NCBI GenBank assembly: GCA_030425425.1
Contig: JAUIAO010000003.1
Span: 1-64,000, forward strand
Length of the DNA: 64,000 nt
Direction of reading: 5' to 3'
From: Bacteroidia bacterium
Lineage (GTDB): Bacteria; Bacteroidota; Bacteroidia; Cytophagales; Cyclobacteriaceae
Positions 39,775 to 49,211 of this stretch are shown here, in pieces. Position numbers and translations under genes: made by a program. The notes under the pieces were generated by a model. The model did not search any database, was not told where the DNA came from, and saw only the letters and a list, made by a program, of their open reading frames with translations. Every line of letters starts with the position of its first letter. The first letter of the stretch is position 1.

Positions 39775-40611
39775 TTGACTGTTCACAAAACCATAAATAT
39801 CAAAGGAACACTTTTGGACTTGGCAACACCCAAAGTGATGGGAATTATCAACGTTACTCCAGATTCCTTCTATAAAGGGAGTCGCCAGCAACATCTCGAT
39901 GAAATTCTGGCTTCAGCTAATAGGATGCTCGAAGAAGGTGCGACATTTTTAGATATAGGGGGTTATTCATCCCGACCAGGTGCGAAGGATATTTCGATAC
40001 AGGAAGAAATGGATCGGGTAATCAGACCCATTGAATTAATTGCAAAAAACTTTCCACAGGCAATAATTAGTATAGATACTTTTCGTTCTGAAGTTGCTCG
40101 TACCGCCATCCAATCAGGCGCACATATCGTAAATGATATATCTGCCGGGTTACTTGATGATCAGATGTTGGATACAATAGGAGAACTATCTGTTCCCTAC
40201 ATCGCTATGCATATGAAGGGGACCCCTCAGAATATGAAAGAGAAAGCGGAATATGATGACTTGACAAAAGATATTGCGTTTTACTTTTCTGAGAGAATTG
40301 CTGCAGCGAAAGCCGCTGGGGTGAAAGATTTGATTCTTGATCCGGGTTTTGGTTTTGCCAAAACCGTAGAGCATAATTTCAGGTTATTGAATCAACTGGA
40401 GTACCTGAGTAATCTGGGTTTTCCAATGTTGGTTGGAGTTTCGAGAAAATCGATGATTTATCGTTCATTAAACATCGATCCAGAAGATGCTTTGAATGGG
40501 ACAACCGTACTAAATACTGTAGCTTTGCAGAAAGGTGCAGCCATACTGAGAGTACATGATGTAAAAGAGGCCGTACAAGCCGTCGAATTGATTAATTTAT
40601 TGAAGAGTTGA
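39775..40611 (+). CDS. folP: Dihydropteroate synthase
   Basis: A 278-residue cytoplasmic enzyme of folate synthesis; it joins p-aminobenzoate to the pterin pyrophosphate. Family motifs: VMGIINVTPDSFY (about 21-33, pterin site), DIGGYSSRPGA (about 62-72), IISIDTFRSEVA, HIVNDISAG, MHMKGTPQ, DPGFGFAKT and the SRKS loop. The start is TTG at 39775; no in-frame ATG comes before the first motif, and the TTG gives the expected N-terminal length. It overlaps cdaA by 4 bp (TTGA). Confidence 0.96.
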   Translation: MTVHKTINIKGTLLDLATPKVMGIINVTPDSFYKGSRQQHLDEILASANRMLEEGATFLDIGGYSSRPGAKDISIQEEMDRVIRPIELIAKNFPQAIISIDTFRSEVARTAIQSGAHIVNDISAGLLDDQMLDTIGELSVPYIAMHMKGTPQNMKEKAEYDDLTKDIAFYFSERIAAAKAAGVKDLILDPGFGFAKTVEHNFRLLNQLEYLSNLGFPMLVGVSRKSMIYRSLNIDPEDALNGTTVLNTVALQKGAAILRVHDVKEAVQAVELINLLKS

Positions 40612-41519
40612 TATTAGGATTCAACATAGGTTTTTTGGAAATAGGATTTGTCGATCTCCTCGACATTATGTTTGTTTCTGTGTTGCTCTATCAGGTATAT
40701 AAACTGATGCGTGGTAGTGTAGCGATCAAGATTTTCCTTGGTTTCTTAATCCTATATTTGATTTACCTGGTTGTCCGTGCTGCCCAGATGGAACTCGTAT
40801 CCAATATCCTCGGACAATTTATGGGGGTAGGAGTTTTGGCTGCAATCATCCTTTTTCAGCAGGAGATCAGAAAATTCCTTTTATTGCTTGGACGAACATC
40901 TGTTTTCAATGAAGGGAACTTACTGGACAACCTGAAGTCAATCTGGTCTAGCAAGGGTAGCTATCAAAAAGCAGAAATAGCGCCACTGATAGATGCGGCA
41001 AAAGCTCTTGGTGGGACCAACACTGGAGCTCTGATCGTCATTTCAAAAAATTCAGAACTTAAATTTTATGTAGAGTCCGGTGATCGGATAGATGCTATTA
41101 TTTCTAAGAGATTATTACTGGCTATTTTTAATAAATATAGCCCTCTGCACGATGGAGCTGTGATCATTCATAATAACAGAATAGTGGCGGCCAGGTGTAT
41201 TTTACCTGTGACAGAGCGTGAAGTTCCGGCACAGTTTGGTCTGCGGCACAGAGCCGCTATTGGGATGTCAGAAAACACTGACACACTTGTGGTGGTCGTT
41301 TCTGAAGAAACCGGTCAAATCTCCACCATGCGCAATGGAGCCATAGCTCACAATCTTTCTACGCAAGAGCTTAGAAAAGCGATTAATGAATACTTACACG
41401 AGGATCATCCAGATGTGTCTTCTGTGACAAGTAATATTCTGAAAAAGGCCAAAGAAGAAGGCTCCACCAAAAAGGAAGAGCCCAAATCTGAAAAAGAGGA
41501 ACCAGCTAAGGTTAGCTGA
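40608..41519 (+). CDS. cdaA: Diadenylate cyclase CdaA
   Basis: A 303-residue membrane enzyme that makes cyclic di-AMP from two ATP. Three N-terminal membrane helices (about 10-90) are followed by the DAC domain (about 115-265) with the catalytic motif [11 protein letters not shown] (DGA) and [10 protein letters not shown] (RHR). The C-terminal 30 residues are Lys/Glu-rich. The start is TTG overlapping the folP stop (TTGA), so translation is coupled. The pairing with folP recurs in Bacteroidota. No CdaR (YbbR) gene follows; instead the gene runs 8 bp into the convergent kbl gene. Confidence 0.95.
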   Translation: MILGFNIGFLEIGFVDLLDIMFVSVLLYQVYKLMRGSVAIKIFLGFLILYLIYLVVRAAQMELVSNILGQFMGVGVLAAIILFQQEIRKFLLLLGRTSVFNEGNLLDNLKSIWSSKGSYQKAEIAPLIDAAKALGGTNTGALIVISKNSELKFYVESGDRIDAIISKRLLLAIFNKYSPLHDGAVIIHNNRIVAARCILPVTEREVPAQFGLRHRAAIGMSENTDTLVVVVSEETGQISTMRNGAIAHNLSTQELRKAINEYLHEDHPDVSSVTSNILKKAKEEGSTKKEEPKSEKEEPAKVS

Positions 41520-42702
41520 TCACTCCCAATTCTTTACCGACCTTTGTAAATGCCGCAATGGCTTTGTCTAGATGAACTCTATCATGCACAGCAGACATTT
41601 GCACCCTAATTCTCGCTTGCCCTTTTGGTACTACCGGATAGTAAAAGCCGATTACATAAATACCTTTTTCCAAAAGTTTTTGGGCCATCTGCTGTGAAAG
41701 CACCGCATCATAAAGCATGATCGGTACAATGGCGTGTTCACCAGGCTTGATATCGAAACCTACAGCAGTCATCTGCTCACGGAAATACTTGGTGTTTCCT
41801 TCCAGCTTGTCACGAAGCTCTGTGGTTTCAGAAAGCATATCGATTACTGCTATTGATGCTCCTACTATAGATGGAGCAACTGTATTGGAAAACAAATATG
41901 GACGTGATCTCTGACGTAGCAGCTCGATAATTTCTTTTTTGCCAGAGGTGAATCCACCGGAAGCACCACCGAGCGCTTTTCCTAATGTGCCGGTAATGAT
42001 GTCTACACGATCCATCACATCTCTATATTCATGAACACCACGACCAGTTTTGCCCATAAATCCTGTGGAATGACACTCATCAGTCATTACCACCGCATCA
42101 TATTTGTCAGCCAGATCACAGATTTTATCCAATTGCGCTATGGTGCCATCCATAGAAAAAACTCCATCTGTGACAATCATTTTCACCTTAGCATCACTGG
42201 CTTCCTGAAGCTTAGCCTCCAGATCTACCATGTTGTTGTTTTCATATCGGTATCTCGCTGCCTTGCAGAGACGAACACCATCTATGATGGATGCATGATT
42301 CAGAGAATCCGAAATGATGGCATCTTCGGGCCCTAGTAATGGTTCAAATACTCCTCCATTGGCATCAAAAGCTGCTGCATATAGAATGGTGTCTTCCATC
42401 CCTAGGAAGTCTGCGATTTTTTGTTCCAGTTCCTTATGAATGTCTTGAGTGCCGCAAATGAATCTTACTGAAGACATTCCATAGCCATGAGTATCTATTG
42501 CCTTTTTAGCGGCTTCTATGACTTTTGGGTGGCTTGATAATCCCAGGTAATTGTTGGCGCAGAAGTTGATCACTTCACTACCGTCTGTGAGTTTGATTAC
42601 GGCATCTTGTGGGGATGTAATGACCCGCTCTGATTTGTACAGACCAGCTTCTTTGATGTCAGCTATTTCTTGAGTTAGTTTCGTTTTTAGTGAATCGTAC
42701 AT
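41512..42702 (-). CDS. kbl: Glycine C-acetyltransferase (2-amino-3-ketobutyrate CoA ligase)
   Basis: A 396-residue PLP enzyme that splits 2-amino-3-ketobutyrate with CoA into glycine and acetyl-CoA. It belongs to the alpha-oxoamine synthases: [30 protein letters not shown] (20 residues), DECHSTG and the PLP lysine in [14 protein letters not shown] (about 243). The nearby divergent gene at 43133 encodes the NAD-dependent dehydrogenase expected to make its substrate from threonine. Other oxoamine synthases (serine palmitoyltransferase, KAPA synthase) are less likely because of that context and the FICGTQDIH motif. Confidence 0.94.
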   Translation of the reverse strand: MYDSLKTKLTQEIADIKEAGLYKSERVITSPQDAVIKLTDGSEVINFCANNYLGLSSHPKVIEAAKKAIDTHGYGMSSVRFICGTQDIHKELEQKIADFLGMEDTILYAAAFDANGGVFEPLLGPEDAIISDSLNHASIIDGVRLCKAARYRYENNNMVDLEAKLQEASDAKVKMIVTDGVFSMDGTIAQLDKICDLADKYDAVVMTDECHSTGFMGKTGRGVHEYRDVMDRVDIITGTLGKALGGASGGFTSGKKEIIELLRQRSRPYLFSNTVAPSIVGASIAVIDMLSETTELRDKLEGNTKYFREQMTAVGFDIKPGEHAIVPIMLYDAVLSQQMAQKLLEKGIYVIGFYYPVVPKGQARIRVQMSAVHDRVHLDKAIAAFTKVGKELGVIS

Positions 42703-42737
42703 ATTTGGGTTTTTTGAATTTGAATGTTGTCTAATAC

Positions 42738-42753
42738 TCCCACACGTGCGGGA
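42738..42753. promoter_or_regulatory. 16-bp palindrome upstream of kbl
   Basis: TCCCACACGTGCGGGA is symmetric at 14 of 16 positions and lies 36 bp before the kbl start, between kbl and the small gene. No T-run follows on the minus strand, so an operator for kbl is more likely than a terminator (inference). Confidence 0.4.
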
Positions 42754-42773
42754 TTTAACTTGAAGTATATTGT

Positions 42774-43046
42774 CTATTTACTTTTCGGAATTTGAGGTTT
42801 CGGTTTTCCTTTCACAGGCATTTTCGGTTTCATTTTCTTTGGTTTCGGCTTCTCTATTACGTCTTGTTGCTCTTCCAAAATATATTTTCTCCTGAGTTGA
42901 TTAATGAGGAAAAGTTTCTGATTTGTGAAACTATCTGGGTGCATTTCTGCAAACAGGTTATGAAAGTTATGGTAGAGTTCTTTTTCTCCAGATTTTAATT
43001 TGTCCGGGTCGATTTTCTTGCTGATCAAATATTCATTGAAATCCAT
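42774..43046 (-). CDS. Small Lys/Pro-tailed protein, unknown
   Basis: A 90-residue protein not recognised as a named family. The first 55 residues look like a compact helical domain ([40 protein letters not shown]); the last 30 are a basic Lys/Pro/Met tail ([19 protein letters not shown]). Similar small proteins with this layout are my recollection for Bacteroidota, not a search result. It lies between kbl and the dehydrogenase gene, on the kbl strand. A promoter element ends only 5 bp before the ATG, so its mRNA may have almost no leader. Nucleic acid binding by the tail is possible but unproven. Confidence 0.7.
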   Translation of the reverse strand: MDFNEYLISKKIDPDKLKSGEKELYHNFHNLFAEMHPDSFTNQKLFLINQLRRKYILEEQQDVIEKPKPKKMKPKMPVKGKPKPQIPKSK

Positions 43047-43050
43047 GTAA

Positions 43051-43058
43051 CAAATCTA
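43051..43058 (-). promoter_or_regulatory. -7 element of the small Lys/Pro-tailed gene
   Basis: On the minus strand TAGATTTG fits TAnnTTTG and ends 5 bp before the ATG at 43046, predicting a start of transcription at or next to the start codon. It is the same octamer as that before the DUF1599 gene. Confidence 0.5.
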
Positions 43059-43073
43059 CTGTGATCAATTGTT

Positions 43074-43106
43074 TTTGTTTAGAACTGGGTCAAATTACTA
43101 ATTTTG
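43074..43106 (+). promoter_or_regulatory. Promoter of the threonine-dehydrogenase-type gene
   Basis: TTTG (43074-43077) and TAATTTTG (43099-43106) match the Bacteroidota -33 and -7 elements with a 21-bp gap. Transcription would start near 43112, after the ATG at 43061 and 21 bases before the ATG at 43133. This decides the start of the gene in favour of 43133. Confidence 0.65.
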
Positions 43107-43132
43107 CATCTACAACATTACCCCAATACCCC

Positions 43133-44083
43133 ATGGAAAAAATCTTGATCATTGGTGCTTCAGGTCAGCTGGGCACCGAACTCACCCTCAAGCTCCGAGA
43201 GCTATTCGGTACGGAAAACGTCATAGCTTCAGATATTCACGAACCATCAGCCATTATCAAAGATGGTCCTTTTGAATTGCTGGATGCCACTGACAAAAAT
43301 CGATTAATTCAGCTCACAGAGCAATATCAATTCACACAGATATATCATCTGGCGGCCATACTTTCTGCCAAAGGCGAACAAAATCCAAAATTTGCCTGGG
43401 ACTTAAACATGAACAGCCTGCTCAATGTGTTAGATATTGGGAAGGATTATGGTTCTAAGATCTACTGGCCAAGCTCCATAGCTGTTTTTGGTCCGGACAC
43501 TCCTCGGGATGATACTCCTCAGTATACCGTGATGAACCCTGATACAGTTTATGGAATTAGCAAGCTTGCTGGTGAGCGGTGGTGCAAATATTACTACAAG
43601 CATTATGGAGTGGATGTGCGGTCACTGAGATATCCGGGATTGATTGGGTATAAATCCAAACCAGGCGGAGGAACCACAGACTATGCCGTTGATATTTTTT
43701 GGAAGGCCATATCGGATGAGAGTTATGATTGTTTTTTGAGGGAAGATGCTATGTTGCCAATGATGTATATGGATGATGCTGTCAATGCTACCATTCAGCT
43801 CATGCAGGCAGATCCGGAAAAACTGACGGTAAGGTCCAGCTACAATTTGGCAGCTATGAGCTTTACACCAGCGATGGTTTACGAGGCAATTCAAAAACGT
43901 TATCCTGATTTCAAAATCAGCTACACACCAGACTTTAGGCAGGAAATTGCTGACGGTTGGCCCAATAGTATTGATGATAGTCAGGCTAGGAAGGATTGGA
44001 ATTGGAAACCTGAATTTGATCTAAAGCGACTTGCTGATACCATGCTTATGCATTTGGAAGAAATTTTAGTTCCGATGAAATAG
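43133..44083 (+). CDS. NAD-dependent epimerase-type L-threonine 3-dehydrogenase
   Basis: A 316-residue extended short-chain dehydrogenase. The Rossmann motif is GASGQLGTEL (about 8-17); the active-site set is Ser/Tyr/Lys with YGISKLAGE (Tyr and Lys of YxxxK). YPGLIGYKSKPGGGTTDYAVD (core of 20 residues or fewer) is typical of the threonine dehydrogenases that resemble UDP-galactose epimerase. The start at 43133 (MEKILIIG) is favoured over the upstream ATG at 43061, because the promoter lies between them. With kbl it would turn threonine into glycine and acetyl-CoA. A sugar epimerase role is the alternative. Confidence 0.88.
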   Translation: MEKILIIGASGQLGTELTLKLRELFGTENVIASDIHEPSAIIKDGPFELLDATDKNRLIQLTEQYQFTQIYHLAAILSAKGEQNPKFAWDLNMNSLLNVLDIGKDYGSKIYWPSSIAVFGPDTPRDDTPQYTVMNPDTVYGISKLAGERWCKYYYKHYGVDVRSLRYPGLIGYKSKPGGGTTDYAVDIFWKAISDESYDCFLREDAMLPMMYMDDAVNATIQLMQADPEKLTVRSSYNLAAMSFTPAMVYEAIQKRYPDFKISYTPDFRQEIADGWPNSIDDSQARKDWNWKPEFDLKRLADTMLMHLEEILVPMK

Positions 44084-44216
44084 TCCTGTTTTGTGTGTTC
44101 ATTTTCAGAGTTTAAGGGGCTTCTGTTATGACATTCATCGGTTAATCGCCGAAATATTTGAATTACTCTAAAATTTCAGCTTTCTTTCCCCTTTCATTCC
44201 AAATCATCAACCTGGT

Positions 44217-45002
44217 ATGGCAGATATGCAAAACATTTCCCTTTCTACAGAGGGGAGTATACTCACCATTACTATCAACCGAGAAAGTAAGTTAAACGCT
44301 CTGAACTCATGCACTCTTTCTGAACTGAAGGAGGTGATTCAGTCAGTATATGACGATAAAGACATCAGCGGTGTGATTCTCACTGGTGCTGGAGAAAAGG
44401 CGTTTGTAGCTGGTGCGGATATCAGCGAATTTTCATTGCTGAATGAACTCAATGCACGCAAGTTTGCCGAAGAAGGGCAAGAGATTTTTGAAATGATCGA
44501 AAACTGCCATACACCAGTTATTGCAGTTGTCAATGGTTTTGCGTTGGGAGGTGGATGTGAGTTGGCGATGGCCTGTCACATGAGAGTAGCTTCTGCGAAT
44601 GCACGATTCGGTCAGCCTGAGGTGAATCTGGGAATTCTTCCAGGATATGGAGGTACTCAGCGACTTACTCAATTGATCGGTAAAGGCCGGGCATTTGAGT
44701 TTTTGATGACAGCAGATATGATGGATGCTAATCAGGCATTGAGTTTTGGTTTGGTCAATCATGTGGAGTCTGATAAAGATTCGGCTTTGGCAAAAGCCAA
44801 AGAAATACTAGGCAAAACTTCTGCTAAAGCACCGATCGCGATTGGCTTGGTGGTGGACTGTGTAAATGCGGTCTTCAACCACGATGAAAATGGTTATCAG
44901 ACAGAAGCCAATGCATTTGCAAGATGTTGTGGTACGGAAGATTTTAAGGAAGGAGCAAAGGCCTTCATGGAAAAAAGACAAGCAGAGTTTAAAGGCGAAT
45001 AA
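44217..45002 (+). CDS. Enoyl-CoA hydratase/isomerase family protein
   Basis: A 261-residue crotonase-fold enzyme. The oxyanion-hole motifs are AFVAGADISEF (about 62-72) and NGFALGGGCELAMACH (about 105-120); both catalytic glutamates are in place (GCELA and QPEVNLGILPG). It most likely hydrates short-chain trans-2-enoyl-CoA (e.g. crotonyl-CoA). No other fatty acid oxidation gene is in the window. The next gene starts directly after its stop codon, so it is first in a run of five or more packed genes. Confidence 0.93.
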   Translation: MADMQNISLSTEGSILTITINRESKLNALNSCTLSELKEVIQSVYDDKDISGVILTGAGEKAFVAGADISEFSLLNELNARKFAEEGQEIFEMIENCHTPVIAVVNGFALGGGCELAMACHMRVASANARFGQPEVNLGILPGYGGTQRLTQLIGKGRAFEFLMTADMMDANQALSFGLVNHVESDKDSALAKAKEILGKTSAKAPIAIGLVVDCVNAVFNHDENGYQTEANAFARCCGTEDFKEGAKAFMEKRQAEFKGE

Positions 45003-46484
45003 GTGGGGCAACTCAAACAGCTGGCGGGACAAACAGTCATTTATGGAGCCAGCAGTGTTCTCGGCAGGGTGCTGAATTACCTTTTAGTACCTTTATATAC
45101 TACAGTATTTACACCAGAAGCTTATGGAGTAGTGACGGAGCTCTATGCATTCGTTGCATTCCTGAATATTCTTTATACGTATGGCTTTGAGACAACCTAT
45201 TTTCGTTTTGCGACGAAAAGCGAAGAACCACATAAATTTTTTAACATAGCCACTGGCTCACTTCTCTTCAGTTCTTTACTTTTCAGTGGTTTAATGATTA
45301 TTTTATCTGATCAGGTTGCGGATTTGCTCCAATACTCTGGTCAGGGAAAATACGTCAGATGGCTGGCTGTAGTTTTGGCTATTGATGCAGTAGTGGCGGT
45401 TCCATTTGCCAGATTAAGGCTGGAGGGTAGAGCGGTTAAGTTTGCCGCCATGAAGCTGGGAAACATAGCCTTAAATATTCTGCTTAACCTTTTCTTTTTG
45501 GTTTTTTGCCCGCTTTGGCTGGGCTTACATCCTGATTCCTGGATCAACCTTATCTATTATGAGGAGTTGGGTGTTGGTTATGTTTTCTTGTCCAATTTGA
45601 TAGCCAATTCACTTTATCTGCTGCCATTTGCCAACTGGCTTTTCAAAATCAAGTTGCATTTCGGCGCTGAGTGGAGAGCAATGCTAAAATATGCCTGGCC
45701 ATTACTTTTGATGGGTTTCGCTGGAGTGACCAATGAAATGCTTTCCCGTGTACTATTGAAATATTGGCTTCCTGTGGGGTTTTATTCAGGATTTACCAAT
45801 TTGGAAGTTCTGGGAATTTTTGGCGCAAGTTATAAGCTGTCCGTATTTATGACTTTGGCGGTTCAGGCTTTCAAATATGCTTTTGAGCCATTCTTTTTTT
45901 CCAAATCAAAGGATGATAATTCGCCTGAATTGTTTGCGAAAGTAATGCATGGTTTCATCATTTTTGGTGCGTTTTTCTGGTTGGCCATTTCTTTATTTTT
46001 ACCAGATATTGCACCCATTTTTCTAAGAAGAGAAAGTTATTTGACCGCCCTGGATATTGTGCCCTGGTTGCTTGGAGGTGGGCTGTTTCTGGGAATTTAT
46101 TTTAATCTTTCTGTCTGGTACAAGCTTACGGACAAAACCATTTATGGTGCTTGGATCACCATTATTGGTGCTTTAGTTACTGTAGTAGTTAATATTTTAT
46201 TGATTCCAAGAATTGGGTATTTGGGGAGTGCCGTTACCAGTTTGCTGAGCTACCTGACTATGGTTCTGATCAGTTATTTCATTGGGCAAAAGCATTATCA
46301 TATTCCATACCACACCGTAAAAGGGCTTTTTTATATCGTTTTGGCTGGGGTTTCTATCATAGGTGCTTATTTTTGGCAGCCAGATTTTATATCTAAGTAT
46401 TTCATTTCCATCGGATTATTGTTGGTTTTTGTCTTTTTTGTTTGGGTACTTGATATTCGAACAGGGACTTTTGTGAAAAAATAA
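45003..46484 (+). CDS. Polysaccharide flippase (Wzx-like, MATE/MOP superfamily)
   Basis: A 493-residue inner membrane protein with about 12-14 membrane helices spread over its full length (e.g. LLFSSLLFSGLMIILSDQV; ILLVFVFFVWVLDI). The N-terminus (LAGQTVIYGASSVLGRVLNYLLVPLYT) is typical of oligosaccharide flippases of the polysaccharide biosynthesis family. The start is GTG at 45003, directly after the crotonase stop. A sugar nucleotidyltransferase gene follows after 5 bp. It should move lipid-linked sugars across the membrane; the specific glycan is unknown. Confidence 0.9.
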   Translation: MGQLKQLAGQTVIYGASSVLGRVLNYLLVPLYTTVFTPEAYGVVTELYAFVAFLNILYTYGFETTYFRFATKSEEPHKFFNIATGSLLFSSLLFSGLMIILSDQVADLLQYSGQGKYVRWLAVVLAIDAVVAVPFARLRLEGRAVKFAAMKLGNIALNILLNLFFLVFCPLWLGLHPDSWINLIYYEELGVGYVFLSNLIANSLYLLPFANWLFKIKLHFGAEWRAMLKYAWPLLLMGFAGVTNEMLSRVLLKYWLPVGFYSGFTNLEVLGIFGASYKLSVFMTLAVQAFKYAFEPFFFSKSKDDNSPELFAKVMHGFIIFGAFFWLAISLFLPDIAPIFLRRESYLTALDIVPWLLGGGLFLGIYFNLSVWYKLTDKTIYGAWITIIGALVTVVVNILLIPRIGYLGSAVTSLLSYLTMVLISYFIGQKHYHIPYHTVKGLFYIVLAGVSIIGAYFWQPDFISKYFISIGLLLVFVFFVWVLDIRTGTFVKK

Positions 46485-46489
46485 CAAGC

Positions 46490-47491
46490 ATGAATTTAGT
46501 AGTACCAATGGCTGGAAAAGGCAAACGCCTGAGGCCTCATACACTCACCGTTCCAAAACCTTTGATTCCAATAGCAGGAAAACCTATCGTACAGCGATTG
46601 GTGGAAGACATTGCTGCTGTGACTCCAGAGAAAATCGAAAAGATTGGGTTCATTGTAGGTGATTTTGGTGAAGAGGTAGAAAAAGAACTTTTGGAAATTG
46701 CCAGAGAAGTTGGTGCTGAAGGATACATTTTCTACCAGGAGCAAGCGTTGGGTACAGCTCATGCAGTTCACTGTGCCAGAGAAATACTTACAGGAAAAGT
46801 GACGGTCGCATTTTCTGATACGCTATTCAAAGCCAATTTCAAACTCAATACAGAAGATGATGGAATCATCTGGGTGAAACAAGTAGAAGACCCTAGCGCA
46901 TATGGAGTAGTAAATCTTAATGAATCAGGTGTGATTACGGAGTTTGTTGAAAAGCCAGCAAATCCTGTATCTGATCTGGCAATCATCGGTATCTATTACT
47001 TCAAAGATGGAGATCAGCTTAGAGAACAATTGGATCATATCATTGACAATAATATCATGGCTGGTGGCGAATATCAGCTGACCACTGCCCTAGAAAACCT
47101 GAAGCAATCAGGTACAAAATTTACTGCCGGGACAGTAGATCAATGGCTAGACTGTGGAAATAAAAAGGTGACTGTGCAATCAAATAGTCGATACCTGAGT
47201 TTTATAGGAGAGAATTTGATTGATGATTCGGCAGAGCTAGAAGATTGTGTGGTTATTCCTCCTGTTTTTATCGGGTCGGATGTGAAGCTAAAAACTTCCG
47301 TAATTGGGCCGAATGTTTCAATAGGTGATGGGTGTGAGGTAGTTGACTGCAGAATCAAAGATTCATTGATACAGGAAAGCACAACATTGTCTGGAGTGAA
47401 CCTTGCGAACTCAATGATCGGAAACCACGTTAGCATGAAAAGTCAATCAAAAGACGTCAGTTTAGGAGATTATTCGGAATGGTTGGGGTAA
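46490..47491 (+). CDS. Sugar-phosphate nucleotidyltransferase with left-handed beta-helix tail
   Basis: A 333-residue enzyme. The N-terminal signature MAGKGKRLRPHTLTVPKPLI (7-26) is the NTP-transferase glycine loop with the Arg and Lys that bind phosphate; FSDTLF and YGVV motifs follow. From about 250 a hexapeptide-repeat (left-handed helix) tail is seen (VVIPPVFIGSDVKLKTSVIG). It resembles glucose-1-phosphate thymidylyl- or uridylyltransferases; the exact nucleotide and sugar cannot be read. It sits between the flippase gene (5-bp gap) and the TPR gene (1-bp gap). Confidence 0.9.
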   Translation: MNLVVPMAGKGKRLRPHTLTVPKPLIPIAGKPIVQRLVEDIAAVTPEKIEKIGFIVGDFGEEVEKELLEIAREVGAEGYIFYQEQALGTAHAVHCAREILTGKVTVAFSDTLFKANFKLNTEDDGIIWVKQVEDPSAYGVVNLNESGVITEFVEKPANPVSDLAIIGIYYFKDGDQLREQLDHIIDNNIMAGGEYQLTTALENLKQSGTKFTAGTVDQWLDCGNKKVTVQSNSRYLSFIGENLIDDSAELEDCVVIPPVFIGSDVKLKTSVIGPNVSIGDGCEVVDCRIKDSLIQESTTLSGVNLANSMIGNHVSMKSQSKDVSLGDYSEWLG

Positions 47492-47492
47492 T

Positions 47493-49211
47493 ATGAAAAA
47501 AAGCTTTTTAGTTGTATTGGTGACCTTATTGGTACTTTTCTCAGTGGATGCACAGCGCAAAAAACGTCCATCGGGTAATATGAGTCCCATGGATGTGACA
47601 GAATTGTCAGAGAGTGAGGCGCTAAAGGTAGAGACGATCATCATAGATGCCGAACGTGAGCTCATTCTTGATAATGAGTTTAAGGCGCTGGAATTGTTCA
47701 AATCGGCATTGGAAATGTCACCAGATAATGCTGTGATCAATTTTAAGATCGCAGAAATTCTGATTAAAAATGGAGATAGTGAGCAGGCAATCCCATATGT
47801 GGACAAGGCTATGAAAGCGGATGCTACAAACAAGTACTACATTCTTTTGGCCGCTGAAGCTTACAAAGCCACCTCTGATTTTAAAAAGGCAGCTGAGCTT
47901 TACTCCCGAATGATTGAAACCATTCCTGATACAGAATCATACCTTTTCGATTTGGCGATATTGTATCAATACCAGGGAGAAAGCGAAAAAGCACTGGAAA
48001 CATACAATCGTGCCGAAGAGATTTTCGGGATGAATGAAATGGTCCTCAGAGAAAAACAGAAAATTTATCTCCGCAACAAAGACTTTGAATCACTACTCGC
48101 AGATTGGGATAAATTAATAGCTGAGCATCCTGAAAATGACCGTTACACTATTGAATTGTGCGAGTTTTTGATTTCGCAGCGGATGTTTGATGAGGCAAAG
48201 GCCAGGTTGGAAAAAATCAGCAATAGCAAACACGCTGATTTGTTGATGAGCCAATTGTATCTGAGTGAAGGCAAGGTGAGTGAAGCCATGAGCATAGCAC
48301 AGAGTACCATGAACTCACCCGAAGTAGACTTCAAAGCGAAGTTGCAGCTGCTCAATAACTTTTTGCAGTATGTGATGACTTCTGAGGAATTTGATCAGGT
48401 TGCTGAGCTGACCAGAGGACTCACCTATCAATATCCTGAACAGTACGCAGTGCAGGCTTATGCAGGTGATGTGATGTTCCGTTTGGAAAATAAGGAAGAG
48501 GCAATCTCATATTATCTCAAAGCCATCAGCCTGGATGCCTCAAACTTTAACGTTTGGCAGAATATCCTCAACATAGAGGCTGAACTGAATCAATATGATA
48601 GTGTGGTAGTTCATGCTGAGCAGGCACTGGAATATTTCCCTAATCAAGCTGTGCTTTACTATTTTGCTGGTACTGGGCATTTGGTGAATAAGGATTACAG
48701 AAAGTCTATACAGATGCTGGATCAGGGAAAAAAATACACGACTGACCCGAACCTCACTACCATTTTTTATGGACAAATTGGAGATGCATACAATGGCATG
48801 AAGAGCCATGAGAAATCGTACAAAGCCTATGACGAGGCTCTAAAAGCCAATCCTGATAACGATCATGTGCTGAATAATTATAGTTATTATTTGAGTATTA
48901 GAAATGTAAAAATGGATAAGGCACTGAAAATGTCTACCAAGCTGGTGCAGCAGCATCCTGACAATCCTACCTACCTTGACACACATGGTTGGGTGCTATA
49001 TGTAATGGAGCGATATGACGAGGCACTGGTGTATCTCAGAAAAGCCGCAAATTTGCAGGAAGATGGGACGGTCATTGAGCACTATGGTGATGTGCTTTTT
49101 AAGCTCGGTAAGGTGGAAGATGCCCTGCAGCAATGGAAGCGCGCCTCCAAATACGATGATGTTTCTAAAAATCTAGAAAAGAAAATTGCAGACAAGAAAT
49201 TATACGAATAA
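47493..49211 (+). CDS. Exported TPR protein
   Basis: A 572-residue protein. The N-terminus (MKKSFLVVLVTLLVLFSVDAQ) is a signal peptide. About 12 tetratricopeptide repeats fill the rest (e.g. ELYSRMIETIPDTESYLFDL; ALKANPDNDHVLNNYSYYL). It should act as a scaffold in the periplasm. It is packed between the nucleotidyltransferase and the DUF4292 lipoprotein and overlaps the latter by 26 bp, so these genes probably act in the same envelope process. Confidence 0.9.
   Translation: MKKSFLVVLVTLLVLFSVDAQRKKRPSGNMSPMDVTELSESEALKVETIIIDAERELILDNEFKALELFKSALEMSPDNAVINFKIAEILIKNGDSEQAIPYVDKAMKADATNKYYILLAAEAYKATSDFKKAAELYSRMIETIPDTESYLFDLAILYQYQGESEKALETYNRAEEIFGMNEMVLREKQKIYLRNKDFESLLADWDKLIAEHPENDRYTIELCEFLISQRMFDEAKARLEKISNSKHADLLMSQLYLSEGKVSEAMSIAQSTMNSPEVDFKAKLQLLNNFLQYVMTSEEFDQVAELTRGLTYQYPEQYAVQAYAGDVMFRLENKEEAISYYLKAISLDASNFNVWQNILNIEAELNQYDSVVVHAEQALEYFPNQAVLYYFAGTGHLVNKDYRKSIQMLDQGKKYTTDPNLTTIFYGQIGDAYNGMKSHEKSYKAYDEALKANPDNDHVLNNYSYYLSIRNVKMDKALKMSTKLVQQHPDNPTYLDTHGWVLYVMERYDEALVYLRKAANLQEDGTVIEHYGDVLFKLGKVEDALQQWKRASKYDDVSKNLEKKIADKKLYE

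Noticed and set aside
43061-43132. A longer N-terminus for the threonine-dehydrogenase-type protein
   Set aside because: The upstream ATG lies before the predicted promoter elements (43074-43106) and adds 24 residues ahead of the Rossmann fold start.
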